Of a stretch of DNA of 64,000 nucleotides, positions 55,190 through 64,000 are shown piece by piece. Under the pieces are notes generated by a model. It was not told the DNA's origin. It saw only the letters and a program-made list of their open reading frames with translations, and ran no database searches. Numbering within the stretch: position 1 is the first letter of the stretch; each line of letters opens with the position of its first letter. The stretch is from NCBI GenBank assembly GCA_037975125.1, contig CM075857.1:22856822-22920821 (forward strand). The letters run 5' to 3'. Position numbers and translations under genes: made by a program. Source of the DNA: Latrodectus hesperus (taxonomy: Eukaryota > Arthropoda > Arachnida > Araneae > Theridiidae).

Positions 55190-56168
55190 ATGCAATGTAG
55201 CTTGGATTCACTTATGAATCGATTCATACAAGTGCTGAATAGTGTTCAGAGGAATATTTTAACATTCTTCATGGATATATTTTAAAAGTTCTGGAAGATT
55301 AATTGGCGCAAGTTATCAATATATCATACCCCTATAAGATCTATAAAACCTTCTAGTATAGACCACACATAGCACTTCATTTATATCGAGGTCATGCGAG
55401 ATCGATTTTTAAATCCTCATGTTCATCAAACAGTGACTGAACAGGTTTTGTTCCAGGACAGGTGCATTATCATTCTGGAAAATGCTTTCTCCAGTAAAGA
55501 GCACAATTTGCATCATGGGATGGACCTGGTCAGTTAAATTTTTCTGTACACCTCCCCAAGTATTCCTCCTTTCAGGGTTACGATTGGTGCAGCATAAAAC
55601 CACGACACGGCTGCCCATGTCCTGACAGATCCTCTCCATGTTTGGTCGTGATTGTCTCCTTATAACTGTCATACGCTTGTGTTAGGTGTCCTCCAAATAT
55701 GCACATGTCCTGAAAGTATGAAAGACGATTGGTCCAGCATAAAACACACGACACGGCTGCCCATGTCCTGACAGATCCTCTCCATGTTTGGTCGTGATTG
55801 TCTCCTTATAACTGCCATACGCTTGTGTAGGTGTCCTCCAAATATGCACATGTCCTGAAAGTATGAAAGACGATTGGTCCAGCATAAAACCACGACACGG
55901 CTGCCCATGTCCTGACAGATCCCCTCCATGTTTGGTCGTGATTGTCTCCTTATAACTGTCATAGGCTTGTGTAGGTGTCCTCCAAATATGCACATGTCCT
56001 GAAAGTATGAAAGACGATTGATCCAGCATAAAACCACGACATGGCTGCCCATGTCCTGACAAATCCTCTCCATGTTTGGTCGTGATTGTCTCCTTATAAC
56101 TGTCATACGCTTGTGTCATGCGCATGCGTTGTCCTCCAAATATGCACATGTCCTGAAAGTATGAAAGA
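55190..56168 (-). mobile_element. Tc1-like transposon relic with internally amplified segment
   Basis: On the minus strand, decayed Tc1 transposase segments appear in order: DQSSFILSGHVHIWRTPTQA (around the first catalytic Asp), TTKHGEDLSGHG (a TVKHGGG-like motif), IFQNDNAPV with the second Asp, and NLPELLKYIHEE then IPLNTIQHLYESI near the C-terminus. The segment holding the first Asp is repeated four times. No terminal inverted repeats are identified, so the ends are approximate. Confidence 0.75.
55581..56168 (-). repeat. Four tandem 145-bp units within Tc1 transposase sequence
   Basis: CGATTGGTCCAGC (or a one-base variant) recurs at 55581, 55726, 55871, 56015 and 56169, giving units of 145, 145, 144 and 154 bp. 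The last has a 10-bp insertion, CATGCGCATG-like. Two overlapping minus frames of 145 and 155 codons run through several units because the length is near a multiple of three. The units are more than 95% alike by eye, so amplification is recent relative to the decay of the rest. Confidence 0.95.
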
Positions 56169-56933
56169 CGATTGGTCCAGCAAACCGCAAATTTTTATCT
56201 AGTCACCATTCGACCAGGTTTTGTGAGTGTGACACTACTATAGACTATATTGAACAGTAACATCTGTGACAAGTGTCTAGGGAATTACAATAAATGTAAT
56301 GTTTATAAAGGAGCCTTTTTCCCCTTATAATCATTGACATAATAGAATCCAGATGCTGATTGAGCAGTGCGGTCACTTTTATTGCTGTTCTATTTTCCGG
56401 TATTCACATATCGGCTTCAAATACTGTCTTTCACTAAGCTTCTCTTTCTACCTACTTAAAATAGTAGATAAAATAGCAGCTTGTGGAGCTTGTCTTGTTA
56501 CACTCTGTACATATTGTCATGACTTTAAACACTAGCTTTAAAAACGCCGAAAAGTTGGGATATTTCGACCATATTTGATTCAGCTAGACCCAGTTCCTAT
56601 AATCTGGCCTCTTTGAAAATCTGCGAGACGCTTTTGAAAAAAAATCCAAGAGGCAAACAGAAATTTAATAAAGCTGCTACAGTCTACCACAGCTTTCCAC
56701 CATCAAATAAAGCAACTTGGAAATCAAAAAATAGTTCTATTAAACTGAAAAAAAAACATTTTTTAACTTTTTCGAATCAAAGCATTTTAAACAAAATATT
56801 CGTTATATTGGTTATTTGACGTGGATCAATAAGAATTTAGTCTCTTAACAGTCTCATATGGTTATGTATAGTATAGAAATTAACTTTCTAACGTCTAAGA
56901 TTTTAAACCGGAAGTATTCATAAGCCGAGCTGG
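56169..56933. other. Non-coding stretch, partly repeat I
   Basis: The part at 56200-56300 (GACCAGGTTTTGTGAGTGTG, CACTACTATAGAC) shares order with 57238-57300 (AGACTTGGTTTTGTGAGTGG, ACCATTATAGAC), so a further dispersed repeat runs through both. No coding remnant is recognised. Confidence 0.4.
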
Positions 56934-57104
56934 CAGCCGAATGGTTAGCGCTCTTGCCTTCGGTTCAACAGTTCGTGGGTTCGAATCCCACCTCGGGCAT
57001 GGATGTTTGTAGTGGTTCGGAATCCACTTTAAGCCGTAGGTCCCGGTCTAATTAGCCCTCGTGTGCAAAAAATGACCGTTGAGCGACAAACAAACCAACC
57101 AACC
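56934..57104 (+). mobile_element. SINE-A copy, full length
   Basis: It is nearly identical to other young copies. No target duplication can be seen, which could mean loss of one flank or that repeat I arrived later. Confidence 0.9.
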
Positions 57105-57105
57105 A

Positions 57106-57500
57106 GCAGGTTGCCAATATGACGGCAGATCCACCTCAATTGTTGACAACTGGAAGAAGACAATCACGATCATACACTTTCCAACCGTGCACTCATCCCG
57201 TTGTAGGAAATGGTGAAATACGATTTGTCAGACCATATTACTTTCTTCCATTTATCAATAGACTTGGTTTTGTGAGTGGGATACCATTATAGACATCGTT
57301 TGACATGCATGAGAATTGGCTTGAAAATTGCTGCTCTGTTGTAAATGTTTAGTTTATGAAAGTGCCTTCTAACGTTAATCATTGCCATAAGAACTATGTT
57401 GACGATTTTGCTGCAGTTCTTCGCTTCGTAGAAGATCTTTAAATTCCCGTAGACTTCTTTCCGTCCACTATTTTGCTTCATAAACTTGTATCGTATACTG
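57106..57500. repeat. Dispersed repeat I, unknown class
   Basis: TTTGTCAGACCATATTACTT and TCTTCCATTTATCAATAGAC with GTGGGATACCATTATAGAC are shared in part with 56200-56620. The sequence may be a non-coding end of a decayed DNA transposon. This is a weak assignment. Confidence 0.35.
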
Positions 57501-57524
57501 TCTGGACTTTAGACACCGTACGCA

Positions 57525-57660
57525 TAGCTGGTAGCCGAATGGTTAACGCTCTTGGCTTTGATTTAATAGCTTTTGGGTTCGAATCCCATTTTGGATGTTT
57601 ATAGTGATTCTAATGTTTGTATTAATTAGACAGGGATCTAATTAGTACAAAAAGATGTCT
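57525..57660 (+). mobile_element. SINE-A copy, diverged
   Basis: GCATAGCTGGTAGCCGAATG, GGGTTCGAATCCCATTTTGG and GGGATCTAATTAGTACAAAA match SINE-A with deletions. Confidence 0.8.
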
Positions 57661-57667
57661 TAATTAA

Positions 57668-57802
57668 TTATGTGTGACGTAGATTCTGACTTCATGGATA
57701 TTTTTAACCAATGAGAATTGTAATATAGTGGCTTAATCGTGATATTAACTGGAACGAAAGAGATAATCCCTTTAAGTTAATAAAAAAATTTGTCTTCCAA
57801 CA
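57668..57802 (+). mobile_element. Putative solo LTR-like repeat L, 3' end only (copy 4)
   Basis: TGACTTCATGGATATTTTTA, ACCAATGAGAATTGTAATAT, TATTAACTGGAACGAAAGAG and TTAATAAA lead to CCAACA at 57797-57802. CCAACA is the exact complement of the TGTTGG that starts the other copies, which gives the repeat TG...CA ends. This copy alone retains that terminus. Confidence 0.6.
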
Positions 57803-59152
57803 TTAGCTGTGCAATTATCCATAATTTGAATGATTTACGATTCTCCAATAACAATATTGATTAAAATTTTTCAGCCATAAAATTAAAAAAATTGAAAAAA
57901 AAATCATGATAAAGATTAAACGTATACAAAAAAAAAACATTAAAATGAGTTGGTAAAAATGAGATATTTTCAAAATTTTAAATCGTAAATGGGATTTAAA
58001 ATCATTGCGTCTGTCAACCATATTCTATAACAACCACCACTACGTAAATTCGTGAGTATTCGTAAATTAGATATTCGTAGAACTTTTACTGTAATATCTG
58101 AAATTTATTTTTCTGTATATTCTTTTTATTGATACTGCACTGCAGAATACTATTATTTGAGGAGCTTTATGCTAAAAAACTACTGAGATTTAAGATGAGA
58201 ATTTCGAAATAATTCTGCTGACTGCTTTTTAAAATTTCTAATAATAGTTTTCCAGCAGTACAGATCATAAATATACAGTGTGTAAGCTGAAAATGAACTT
58301 TTGAGAATGTGAACTTTGAAGTTTTATACTTTTATATTTCTCGATTTGTACCATTAAGGTCATTAATGTTTTTTGTTATTTGATTTGCAACTAAGCTTTC
58401 CTCAACGCCTATATTTATCTGCGCCCACTTTCTTTAAATAAAGAAACGCTTCACTCGCGCTCTTTCTCGGCAAATAGTAAATTGAACATCAGGAAGTAAA
58501 TCCTTTGGGCATTATTAAACTTAATTTAGATATCTATGGTTTCATACTTTTCAAAACACGAGCACCGCAGTTGAATTGGTGTCTAATGCTCTGGGGAGTA
58601 ATGAAAATTTTGTTTTTAAATTGCTTACAGTTTACTCCAAAGTTTTTTTTAATAATTCAAGTTCTGAAGCTTATTTTTATTAGTTTTGTTATTACTATTT
58701 AGATTAAAATATCTTTCGTGTGGTTTTATGAATTTCTTTTGAAAATAACGAAAATAGCGCATTTTAATATTAAAAAAATGAATTTTTTTACTCTCACACA
58801 ATCTATATTTACTTTGCGAAATTGATTGCAGTTATTTTCATCTCTATATGGTTTTAATTAACCAGAGATATGTTATGAAATGTAAATTTACGAATTTTCA
58901 TTGAAAATCTTGGACACTATATAATTAAGGGTTTAAAATCTATAATCGTGCGAGGAGGGGGGCACTAGACATTTTTACATTTAGCACTTCAAAGTGTAAG
59001 AATTAATACCATCTTAGTGGGCACCCGATGAATTATATCATCGTCGTCCCAAAAAGTGGGTGCTTCCTCATAATTTAGCAGTATGGACCGTACAGAAGAC
59101 TCCAAAATTTGGTCTGTTGCCCTTCAAAAGTATTTCAATAGGACGACATTTT
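57803..59152. other. AT-rich stretch with one foldback-family arm
   Basis: At 57960-58013 a sequence related to the arm of the foldback at 8428 is present. Nothing else is recognised. Confidence 0.45.
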
Positions 59153-59517
59153 TTTAATCAAGCCAAGCTCGATATGCCCTCGGCTATGCGAATTTAAATC
59201 TGTAAGATGCGTCTTTCGTTTAACCAGAGCACCATAAAGGTGAAAATACGACTTTGCGCTAAACTCCTCCGATAGATGGCACCACCAGGTGATCCTAACT
59301 CTCGATTTTGACATTGATATGAAGGGGGAAGAAATTTTCTGCAGAGTACCATTACACCCATGGTAACTGCTCAGTCCTACCATAGTACTTTCGATTCCAC
59401 AGATTTATCGAGCACGTATATCGCATGTACTTGGTGGGTCTTTGGCGGCATTGGGAATCGAACTTCGCCGTTCCGGACTGAAGGCCGATACCCTAACCAT
59501 TAGGCTACCATGGCCCT
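59153..59517 (-). mobile_element. SINE-B copy, most complete, with tRNA-like head
   Basis: On the minus strand it starts GGGCCATGGTAGCCTAATGG, an A-box-like region, and has GAAGTTCGATTCCCAATGCC as B box. It continues AATCTGTGGAATCGAAAGTA, GAGCAGTTACCATGGGTGTA, CAATGTCAAAATCGAGAGTT, GGTGGTGCCATCTATCGGAG and ends near CGAGCTTGGCTTGATT. This copy shows that the SINE-B core is tRNA-derived, and that it carries a distinct head from SINE-A. Confidence 0.85.
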
Positions 59518-60944
59518 TAATAAAGTTGTAAATTTATGATATATTTTATGTGTGTACGCTTGCGCGTGGTTATACTTCCCATTAATTGCCATTATTCAGA
59601 GATTTTAATGGAATTTTTTTTATAATTAAAGAATAAACTTCGAAAGTTTAAATATTGAATTAGTGTTCAATATTATTAAACTTATATGAATTTTATGCTA
59701 TCGGTATATAAATAAGTTGATTTATTTTTCCTCTAGAATTTCCCTTTGACAAATGTTTTTGAATTATGGAAATTTTGTTCAGAATTTTGAGTTTGAGCCA
59801 AATTTGTGTAATCAAAAACAATGTCCTGTACTTTTAAAAATTCGCTTTGCGAATAACAATAAAGATTAAATTAACAAATTGACCTTTCATATTTTTAAAT
59901 TATACATTTTATTTTCCCGGATTTTTTTAATCATTTCCGGCCAAACACTTAGTTTCCAAGGTGAAAAGTACCAAAAAATTTGAAGTGAAGTGATTTATTA
60001 TGTGATTTGTTTTTTGGTATATTTACACGAAGCATATAAAATTAATGAAAATATGGGTTTTTTATGAATTTTGCTCCCTAATTTTTGTTACATGTTTCCT
60101 TTGGTACATTTTCCGTTTTGTGCCACTTTGACATTTTGTGCAATATCATTTAAGTTGGCTCTATTAGCCTTTAGATTTTTGGCGAATATTTTACTTTTTG
60201 ATTGTAATAAGACTAATCTTTTGGTGTCGCGTGCTGTTAGCACATTATGATAATTTACTGTCTCGTGCAACCTATGTTATGATTGTTTACGATTCTTTTA
60301 TTAATTTTTATATAAAGATTTATCAAGATTAAAACAGCTTTGGTTTTCAATCCCATGTATAAAAGAAACCAGTCATAAACTTAAATACATATTAATCTAT
60401 AATCTGTTGTAAATTGATCCGAAATTCTATTTACAAATTAAATATTTCTCATGAAATTAAAATTAAGTAATTTTAAGAACTTATTTCGATGCTTATTTTC
60501 CATTTTTAGTACATTAATATATGAATTTTCTTACGTTATAGGAGTACTAATTTCTGTATTTCCGAAAATCTTCAGTAGTAATATTGTTATTGAAATCCAC
60601 TTTTGTCGCGCTCGTGTGTTCTATTTTACTAACATTTTTTATTGCTCAACATTTCTTTTAAATTTTATTCAGGTTTACTGTAATCTAATGGTAAAACCAC
60701 TTTCAGAGCAGAAGTTCGCTAGTTCACTTCAAATTTCTTAAACAAATCTGGGCGTTGGGGTGTGTACTGCATCTTTATATTAAGGAGAGAGTACTTGATA
60801 GATTTCCGGTCTTCTCTTTTGCGACATTTAAATACGACCCGTTATTTTTGAAAAGTTCTCAAAGGATAATAAAAAATTTCATTTGTTTTTTCAAAATTCA
60901 TCACAGTTTTTTCTAGAATTGTGCAAAAATTAAGAGAAAAGAAA
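59518..60944. other. AT-rich non-coding stretch
   Basis: No gene, RNA or repeat is recognised. The plus-strand frame at 60451-60741 is hydrophobic and T-rich, with no family resemblance. Confidence 0.45.
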
Positions 60945-61062
60945 ATAAACAAAAAAGTTAATAAATAATCGTCCTTACTGATTGAAACTAATTATAAAGT
61001 GGATGCTTCGTCATATATTTTTCATTTTTCTTTTTCTTTTGTCCTATTGTCAACGTCTTTAA
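60945..61062 (+). mobile_element. LTR-like repeat L, copy 5, left part, cut by piggyBac
   Basis: TCGTCCTTACTGATTGAAAC, TAATTATAAAGTGGATGCTT and GTCCTATTGTCAACGTC match copies 2 and 3, ending at TTAA, 61059-61062. The right part resumes at 62311. Confidence 0.6.
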
Positions 61063-62310
61063 CACTAATCATACCATAACGGGTCAAATGACCCATTTTG
61101 AACTTTTGCATTGATAATGCACGTATTATCTTATTACTTCTCCAAATTTAACTTACTGATTTTTTCTGACTAATTAAGTCTACTGTTCTTATACTATTTT
61201 TATAATCTTTTGTTTTGTTTATTTTGAGTAATAACTGTCGTATACCGTTGTCTACCACATCGGGTCATTTGACCCGGAGAACATTTTTTTTGTTTTATAA
61301 GCTTATCAATACATATTGCTTATCTTATTGTATTCAGTAAACTGCAAATGTATGCAAAGACTGTTACGTAAAGTAGTTCAATCAAAATAGCTGAGAATAA
61401 TTCAAGAAAATATAAAAATTTTAGATTGAAACTAGATTTTTGTGTAAAAAAGGTAGCAAAAAAAGAAAAGTTTAGTACACAGTTTTTATTTTATTTTGAT
61501 AGCTTTATTAGTGATACAGGTAACTATTTACCCATAAAATGTCGAAACGAACGAGACAGTCCAAATTCTTAGAAGATATAAATGATATTGGAGAAGAGTT
61601 TTCGGTAATCGGTGAAGATGAATTTTCTGAAAACGAAGATATATTGGTTACAAACGAAAATGAGTCTGAATCTACAGATACTGACAATGAAGAGGAAAAT
61701 ATTGTGAATATCGGTTGTGGACGAAAAAGAAGATTACTCTCAAGTTCTGAAGAAAGTGAAGCAGAAATAAATGAACAACATGTTGCAATTGATGGATCTG
61801 TTTGGGAAGAAATACAAATAGGTGGCACACCTGGAAGACCACCACTTCATAACATTTTCAGGCAAGAAGTAGGCCCAACAGGATATGCTAAACGTCATAT
61901 AATGAAAGGTAAAGTTAGTACTGCATTTTCATTGATAATTGATCACCGTATTATGAACCATATAAGAACATGCACAATAGAAGAAGCAAACACTGCAGTG
62001 ATAATAGGATCCGATTGGAGGTTATGCTCAATTGTAAAAACTTGCTGCATTTATTGCAATTTTATATGCGACGAGCTGCATTTATGGAGCAAATAATGTG
62101 ATGTATAAAAACAACTCTTATTTTTTGCGTTTGAAATAGAAATTGTAAAAATACTATTTCATATAATTATAATACATATTTTATTATCATTATATTTTTA
62201 TTTCCTTTCCAACATCCATATTTCATACATAAAAGTAGGAAACGTAAATTTCGGGTCATTTGACCCGCTATGGTAAACTATGTATCTAATAAGTGTTAGT
62301 ATGATTAGTG
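61063..62310 (+). mobile_element. piggyBac-type element with intact ends, deleted core and an open fusion frame
   Basis: The 12-bp inverted ends CACTAATCATAC are exact and are flanked by TTAA at 61059-61062 and 62311-62314. Subterminal CCATAACGGGTCAAATGACC at the left matches, inverted, GGTCATTTGACCCGCTATGG at the right. A third GGGTCATTTGACCC lies internally at 61262-61275. The 14-bp motif is an inverted pair of GGGTCA half-sites around AA/TT and is a good candidate for transposase binding. The element is 1248 bp, about half the length of an autonomous piggyBac. Confidence 0.95.
61539..62096 (+). CDS. piggyBac transposase N-terminus fused to Cys-rich C-terminus (core deleted, frame open)
   Basis: The 185-codon frame starts MSKRTRQSKFLEDINDIGEE. 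Residues 10-55 are strongly acidic. A basic RKRR lies near 62, then SSSEESEAEINEQHV, and PGRPPLHNIFRQEVGPTGYA with KRHIMKGKVSTAFSLIIDHR follows, matching the N-terminal half of piggyBac transposases. At about residue 163 (GSDWRL) it jumps to CSIVKTCCIYCNFICDELHL, which resembles the C-terminal Cys-rich DNA-binding tail. The DDD catalytic domain, normally about 300 residues, is absent, yet the join is in frame and no stop interrupts it. Such a product could bind element ends without cutting, acting as a repressor. Alternatively, the frame survives by chance because the insertion is young. Confidence 0.75.
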   Translation: MSKRTRQSKFLEDINDIGEEFSVIGEDEFSENEDILVTNENESESTDTDNEEENIVNIGCGRKRRLLSSSEESEAEINEQHVAIDGSVWEEIQIGGTPGRPPLHNIFRQEVGPTGYAKRHIMKGKVSTAFSLIIDHRIMNHIRTCTIEEANTAVIIGSDWRLCSIVKTCCIYCNFICDELHLWSK

Positions 62311-62700
62311 TTAATTTTGGAAGCAATTTCGTAATTTTCATGATTTTGAAAACTTTTGCGAACGGAAAAAAAATTATAATTAAAAAATACTTTTTTATTA
62401 CTGGTAAAAATTATGAGAAGATTTTTTCTCGTCGCCTACGACACTCAGACATTCGATGGTGAACTTCGCCTTGTTTGCTACCTCACGGAGAATGCGATTT
62501 GAAGGCAGACAGCAAATTTGTCGACAAGTCAAATTTGACAACGCAGCCTCAACACGATGTGACTTAGTGTGAAACGTCATCTAACGTCATGGATATTTTA
62601 AACCAATGACAATCGTAATAAAGTAGCGTAATTATGATTTCAACTGGAACGCCAGAAGTAATAACTTTATGGTTAATAAATATCCTCTAGATGTTAAAAA
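62311..62700 (+). mobile_element. LTR-like repeat L, copy 5, right part
   Basis: After TTAA (62311-62314), ACATTCGATGGTGAACTTCG, GAAGGCAGACAGCAAATTTG, AACGTCATGGATATTTTAAA and TTTCAACTGGAACGCCAGAA match copies 1 to 3. About 135 bp after the insertion point is unrelated or strongly diverged. Confidence 0.65.
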
Positions 62701-62809
62701 AATATTTTATGATTGTTTTAAATCTCTTAGTTATCAGGTTTGCTCTACTTTACAACTAAACGTCACATTGTCATAATCTTAATTTATTAACTATTTATAT
62801 TTAAACAGA

Positions 62810-62970
62810 TCTGATAACAGAATGGTTAGCGCGGTGGTGTTTAACTCAACAGTTCGTAGGTTCGTTCCCTATCGAGGCGTGGTGGTGAATCCTTTTTAAA
62901 CAAAAAATTGCTGTTGAATTAGCCCTCACGTGCAAAAAGAGATTATAGAGCGATGTACTAACCAATCTTC
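62810..62970 (+). mobile_element. SINE-A copy, diverged
   Basis: GATAACAGAATGGTTAGCGC, CAACAGTTCGTAGGTTCGTT, GAATTAGCCCTCACGTGCAA and AGAGCGATGTACTAACC match SINE-A. Confidence 0.75.
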
Positions 62971-63659
62971 GACTTTAACCCGTATTGAAGAATGGAAGAT
63001 AAATGTTACTTATTTACTTTTTGCATGAGTATTAATCAAGATGACGGTCAGGAAATTTTTCGAGTATCCACTCTCGCGAAATGCCAGTATGACCAACTGT
63101 TATAAGAACTCATGGAAAGTAAAACGCCGAAGATATTGGAGACAATAACAGCTGTTTTTTACAGCTACGCTATTATGTGGCGACAGTTTTTTTTTTTTCA
63201 AATTGGCGACATTTTCTCCTGAAATTATTAACTTTGCATAAAACACAGCCTTAACTTTATTTCCTCTCTTAATAATGCAGACATGATTTTATTTTTTGCA
63301 GTTCTGGATACAACATTAAAATACTTTTTGGTAATTAAAACTAAAAGATTTATATTAAATGTGATATAAAAAATGAAAATCGATCTAAAAAAATTAATGT
63401 ACTCCTTTTATCTATGATTGCAATTTTTTCAAATAATTCTAAATTTAAAACACCACATTTTGAAATGCAAACTAAGTAAATAACGTATTGATTTAATACT
63501 TTCTAATCCCAAGTGAGAAAACATTAACTATTGTCATTGCCAGATTAATAACGATTTTAATCTTATAAATTACATCTCCCACCCACGAGTGCTTATAGAC
63601 CGAGAATTCTTGATTCTTTTATTACGCGGAAAGAATACGTAACATAGACCGATTCAGTA
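62971..63659. other. AT-rich non-coding stretch
   Basis: No recognised content. Composition changes to GC-richer near 63660. Confidence 0.45.
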
Positions 63660-64000
63660 AGACTTGCAACCATCGTGTGTATCAATCACGTGATTTCAGT
63701 TCAACGTGTTAGCATTGACGGATGATTTCGCTAACAAAAAGATCTTCAACTAATGAAGGGGGACTTACAGTGCCGACGTAGAAGACCCAGAGCTTGGAAA
63801 AGAATAGAGGGAGGTGGCGCAGTGCGACGTTGTGCCCGCATCCCTCCTGCTCCCTTCTATCCCTCAAGGTTTGTAGCACGCATCTCTGTCGCCAAATTCT
63901 TCGCCAATCCCTTGTCAACAAACGAAAATCGAGTGAGTAATTTTTTCCCCTTCTTATGCCCTGCTTTCTCTTTTCTCTGTAAAAGTCGTTCGCTTTGAAG
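63660..64000 (+). other. GC-rich edge, possible promoter and first exon of a host gene
   Basis: The last roughly 340 bp are clearly GC-richer than the window and match none of its repeats. A donor-like CGA|GTGAGTAA occurs at 63932/63933. A plus-strand frame from ATG at 63753 reads MKGDLQCRRRRPRAWKRIEG and stays open across the donor to 63998, with no family resemblance. The Arg-rich composition may simply reflect GC content. The sequence beyond the window would decide. Confidence 0.25.

Noticed and set aside
55669..56149. A host repeat protein encoded by the 145- and 155-codon minus frames
   Set aside because: Residue patterns match Tc1 transposase around the first catalytic Asp, and the repetition comes from tandem duplication of transposon DNA. 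No start context or expression evidence is visible.
59438..59517. Minus-strand tRNA-like sequence as a true tRNA gene
   Set aside because: It runs directly into the SINE-B body found at four other places, so it is the SINE-B head.

Overview
The window is AT-rich, intron/intergenic-type eukaryotic DNA with no confidently identifiable host gene. It is dominated by transposable elements, microsatellites and short dispersed repeats. The mix points to an arthropod and, by general resemblance, most likely a spider. It includes a very abundant tRNA-derived SINE, several other tRNA-headed SINEs, Tc1 and mariner elements, piggyBac and hAT deletion derivatives, and LINEs of the I/R1-like group. The organism call is inference; no marker gene is present.

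SINE layer. One family (SINE-A here) occurs more than 25 times on both strands. It has a tRNA-like head with an A-box-like stretch and the B box GGTTCGAATCC, a roughly 100-bp body and an ACAAACAAACC tail. Young copies have intact 13-14 bp target-site duplications (TSDs), at 7950, 13516, 17438, 21171, 36023 and 51986. Four further tRNA-headed families are visible: SINE-B (59153-59517 is the most complete), SINE-C (29520-29803), SINE-D (50977-51770, with a tandem duplication) and SINE-E (22520-22806).

DNA transposons. A nearly intact Tc1 element lies at 30857-32240, with perfect inverted ends and only two lesions in its transposase. Two mariners with TA duplications lie at 37687-38568 (core deleted) and 42193-43452 (full length but decayed). 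Two Tc1 relics lie at about 21050-22180 and 55190-56168; in the second, a 145-bp coding segment has been tandemly amplified four times. Two piggyBac deletion derivatives lie at 53611-54182 and 61063-62310; the second keeps an open 185-codon frame that joins the transposase N-terminus to its Cys-rich tail. Two hAT-type elements lie at 3087-3874 and 14324-14732.

Retroelements. A 5'-truncated LINE tail encoding RNase H lies at 12006-12862, inserted into a SINE head with a visible 10-bp TSD. A LINE 5' portion (leader, ORF1, start of ORF2) lacking its 3' part lies at 25495-26925 on the minus strand. Five partial copies of a roughly 500-bp repeat with TGTTGG...CCAACA ends look like solo LTRs; one is split by a piggyBac element.

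Possible host sequence. The best candidate is a terminal coding exon on the minus strand at 9996-10209, with a strong splice acceptor, an open frame to a stop and a downstream AATAAA. The right edge (about 63660-64000) is GC-rich with a GTGAGT donor-like site and may be the start of a gene. Other GC-richer islands (28330-28620, 44680-44895) may be regulatory. None of these is proven.

Together the window is a layered record of transposition: SINE in SINE, LINE in SINE, hAT in a triplicated SINE, piggyBac in an LTR-like repeat, SINE in Tc1. The relative ages of these insertions can be read from the nesting.
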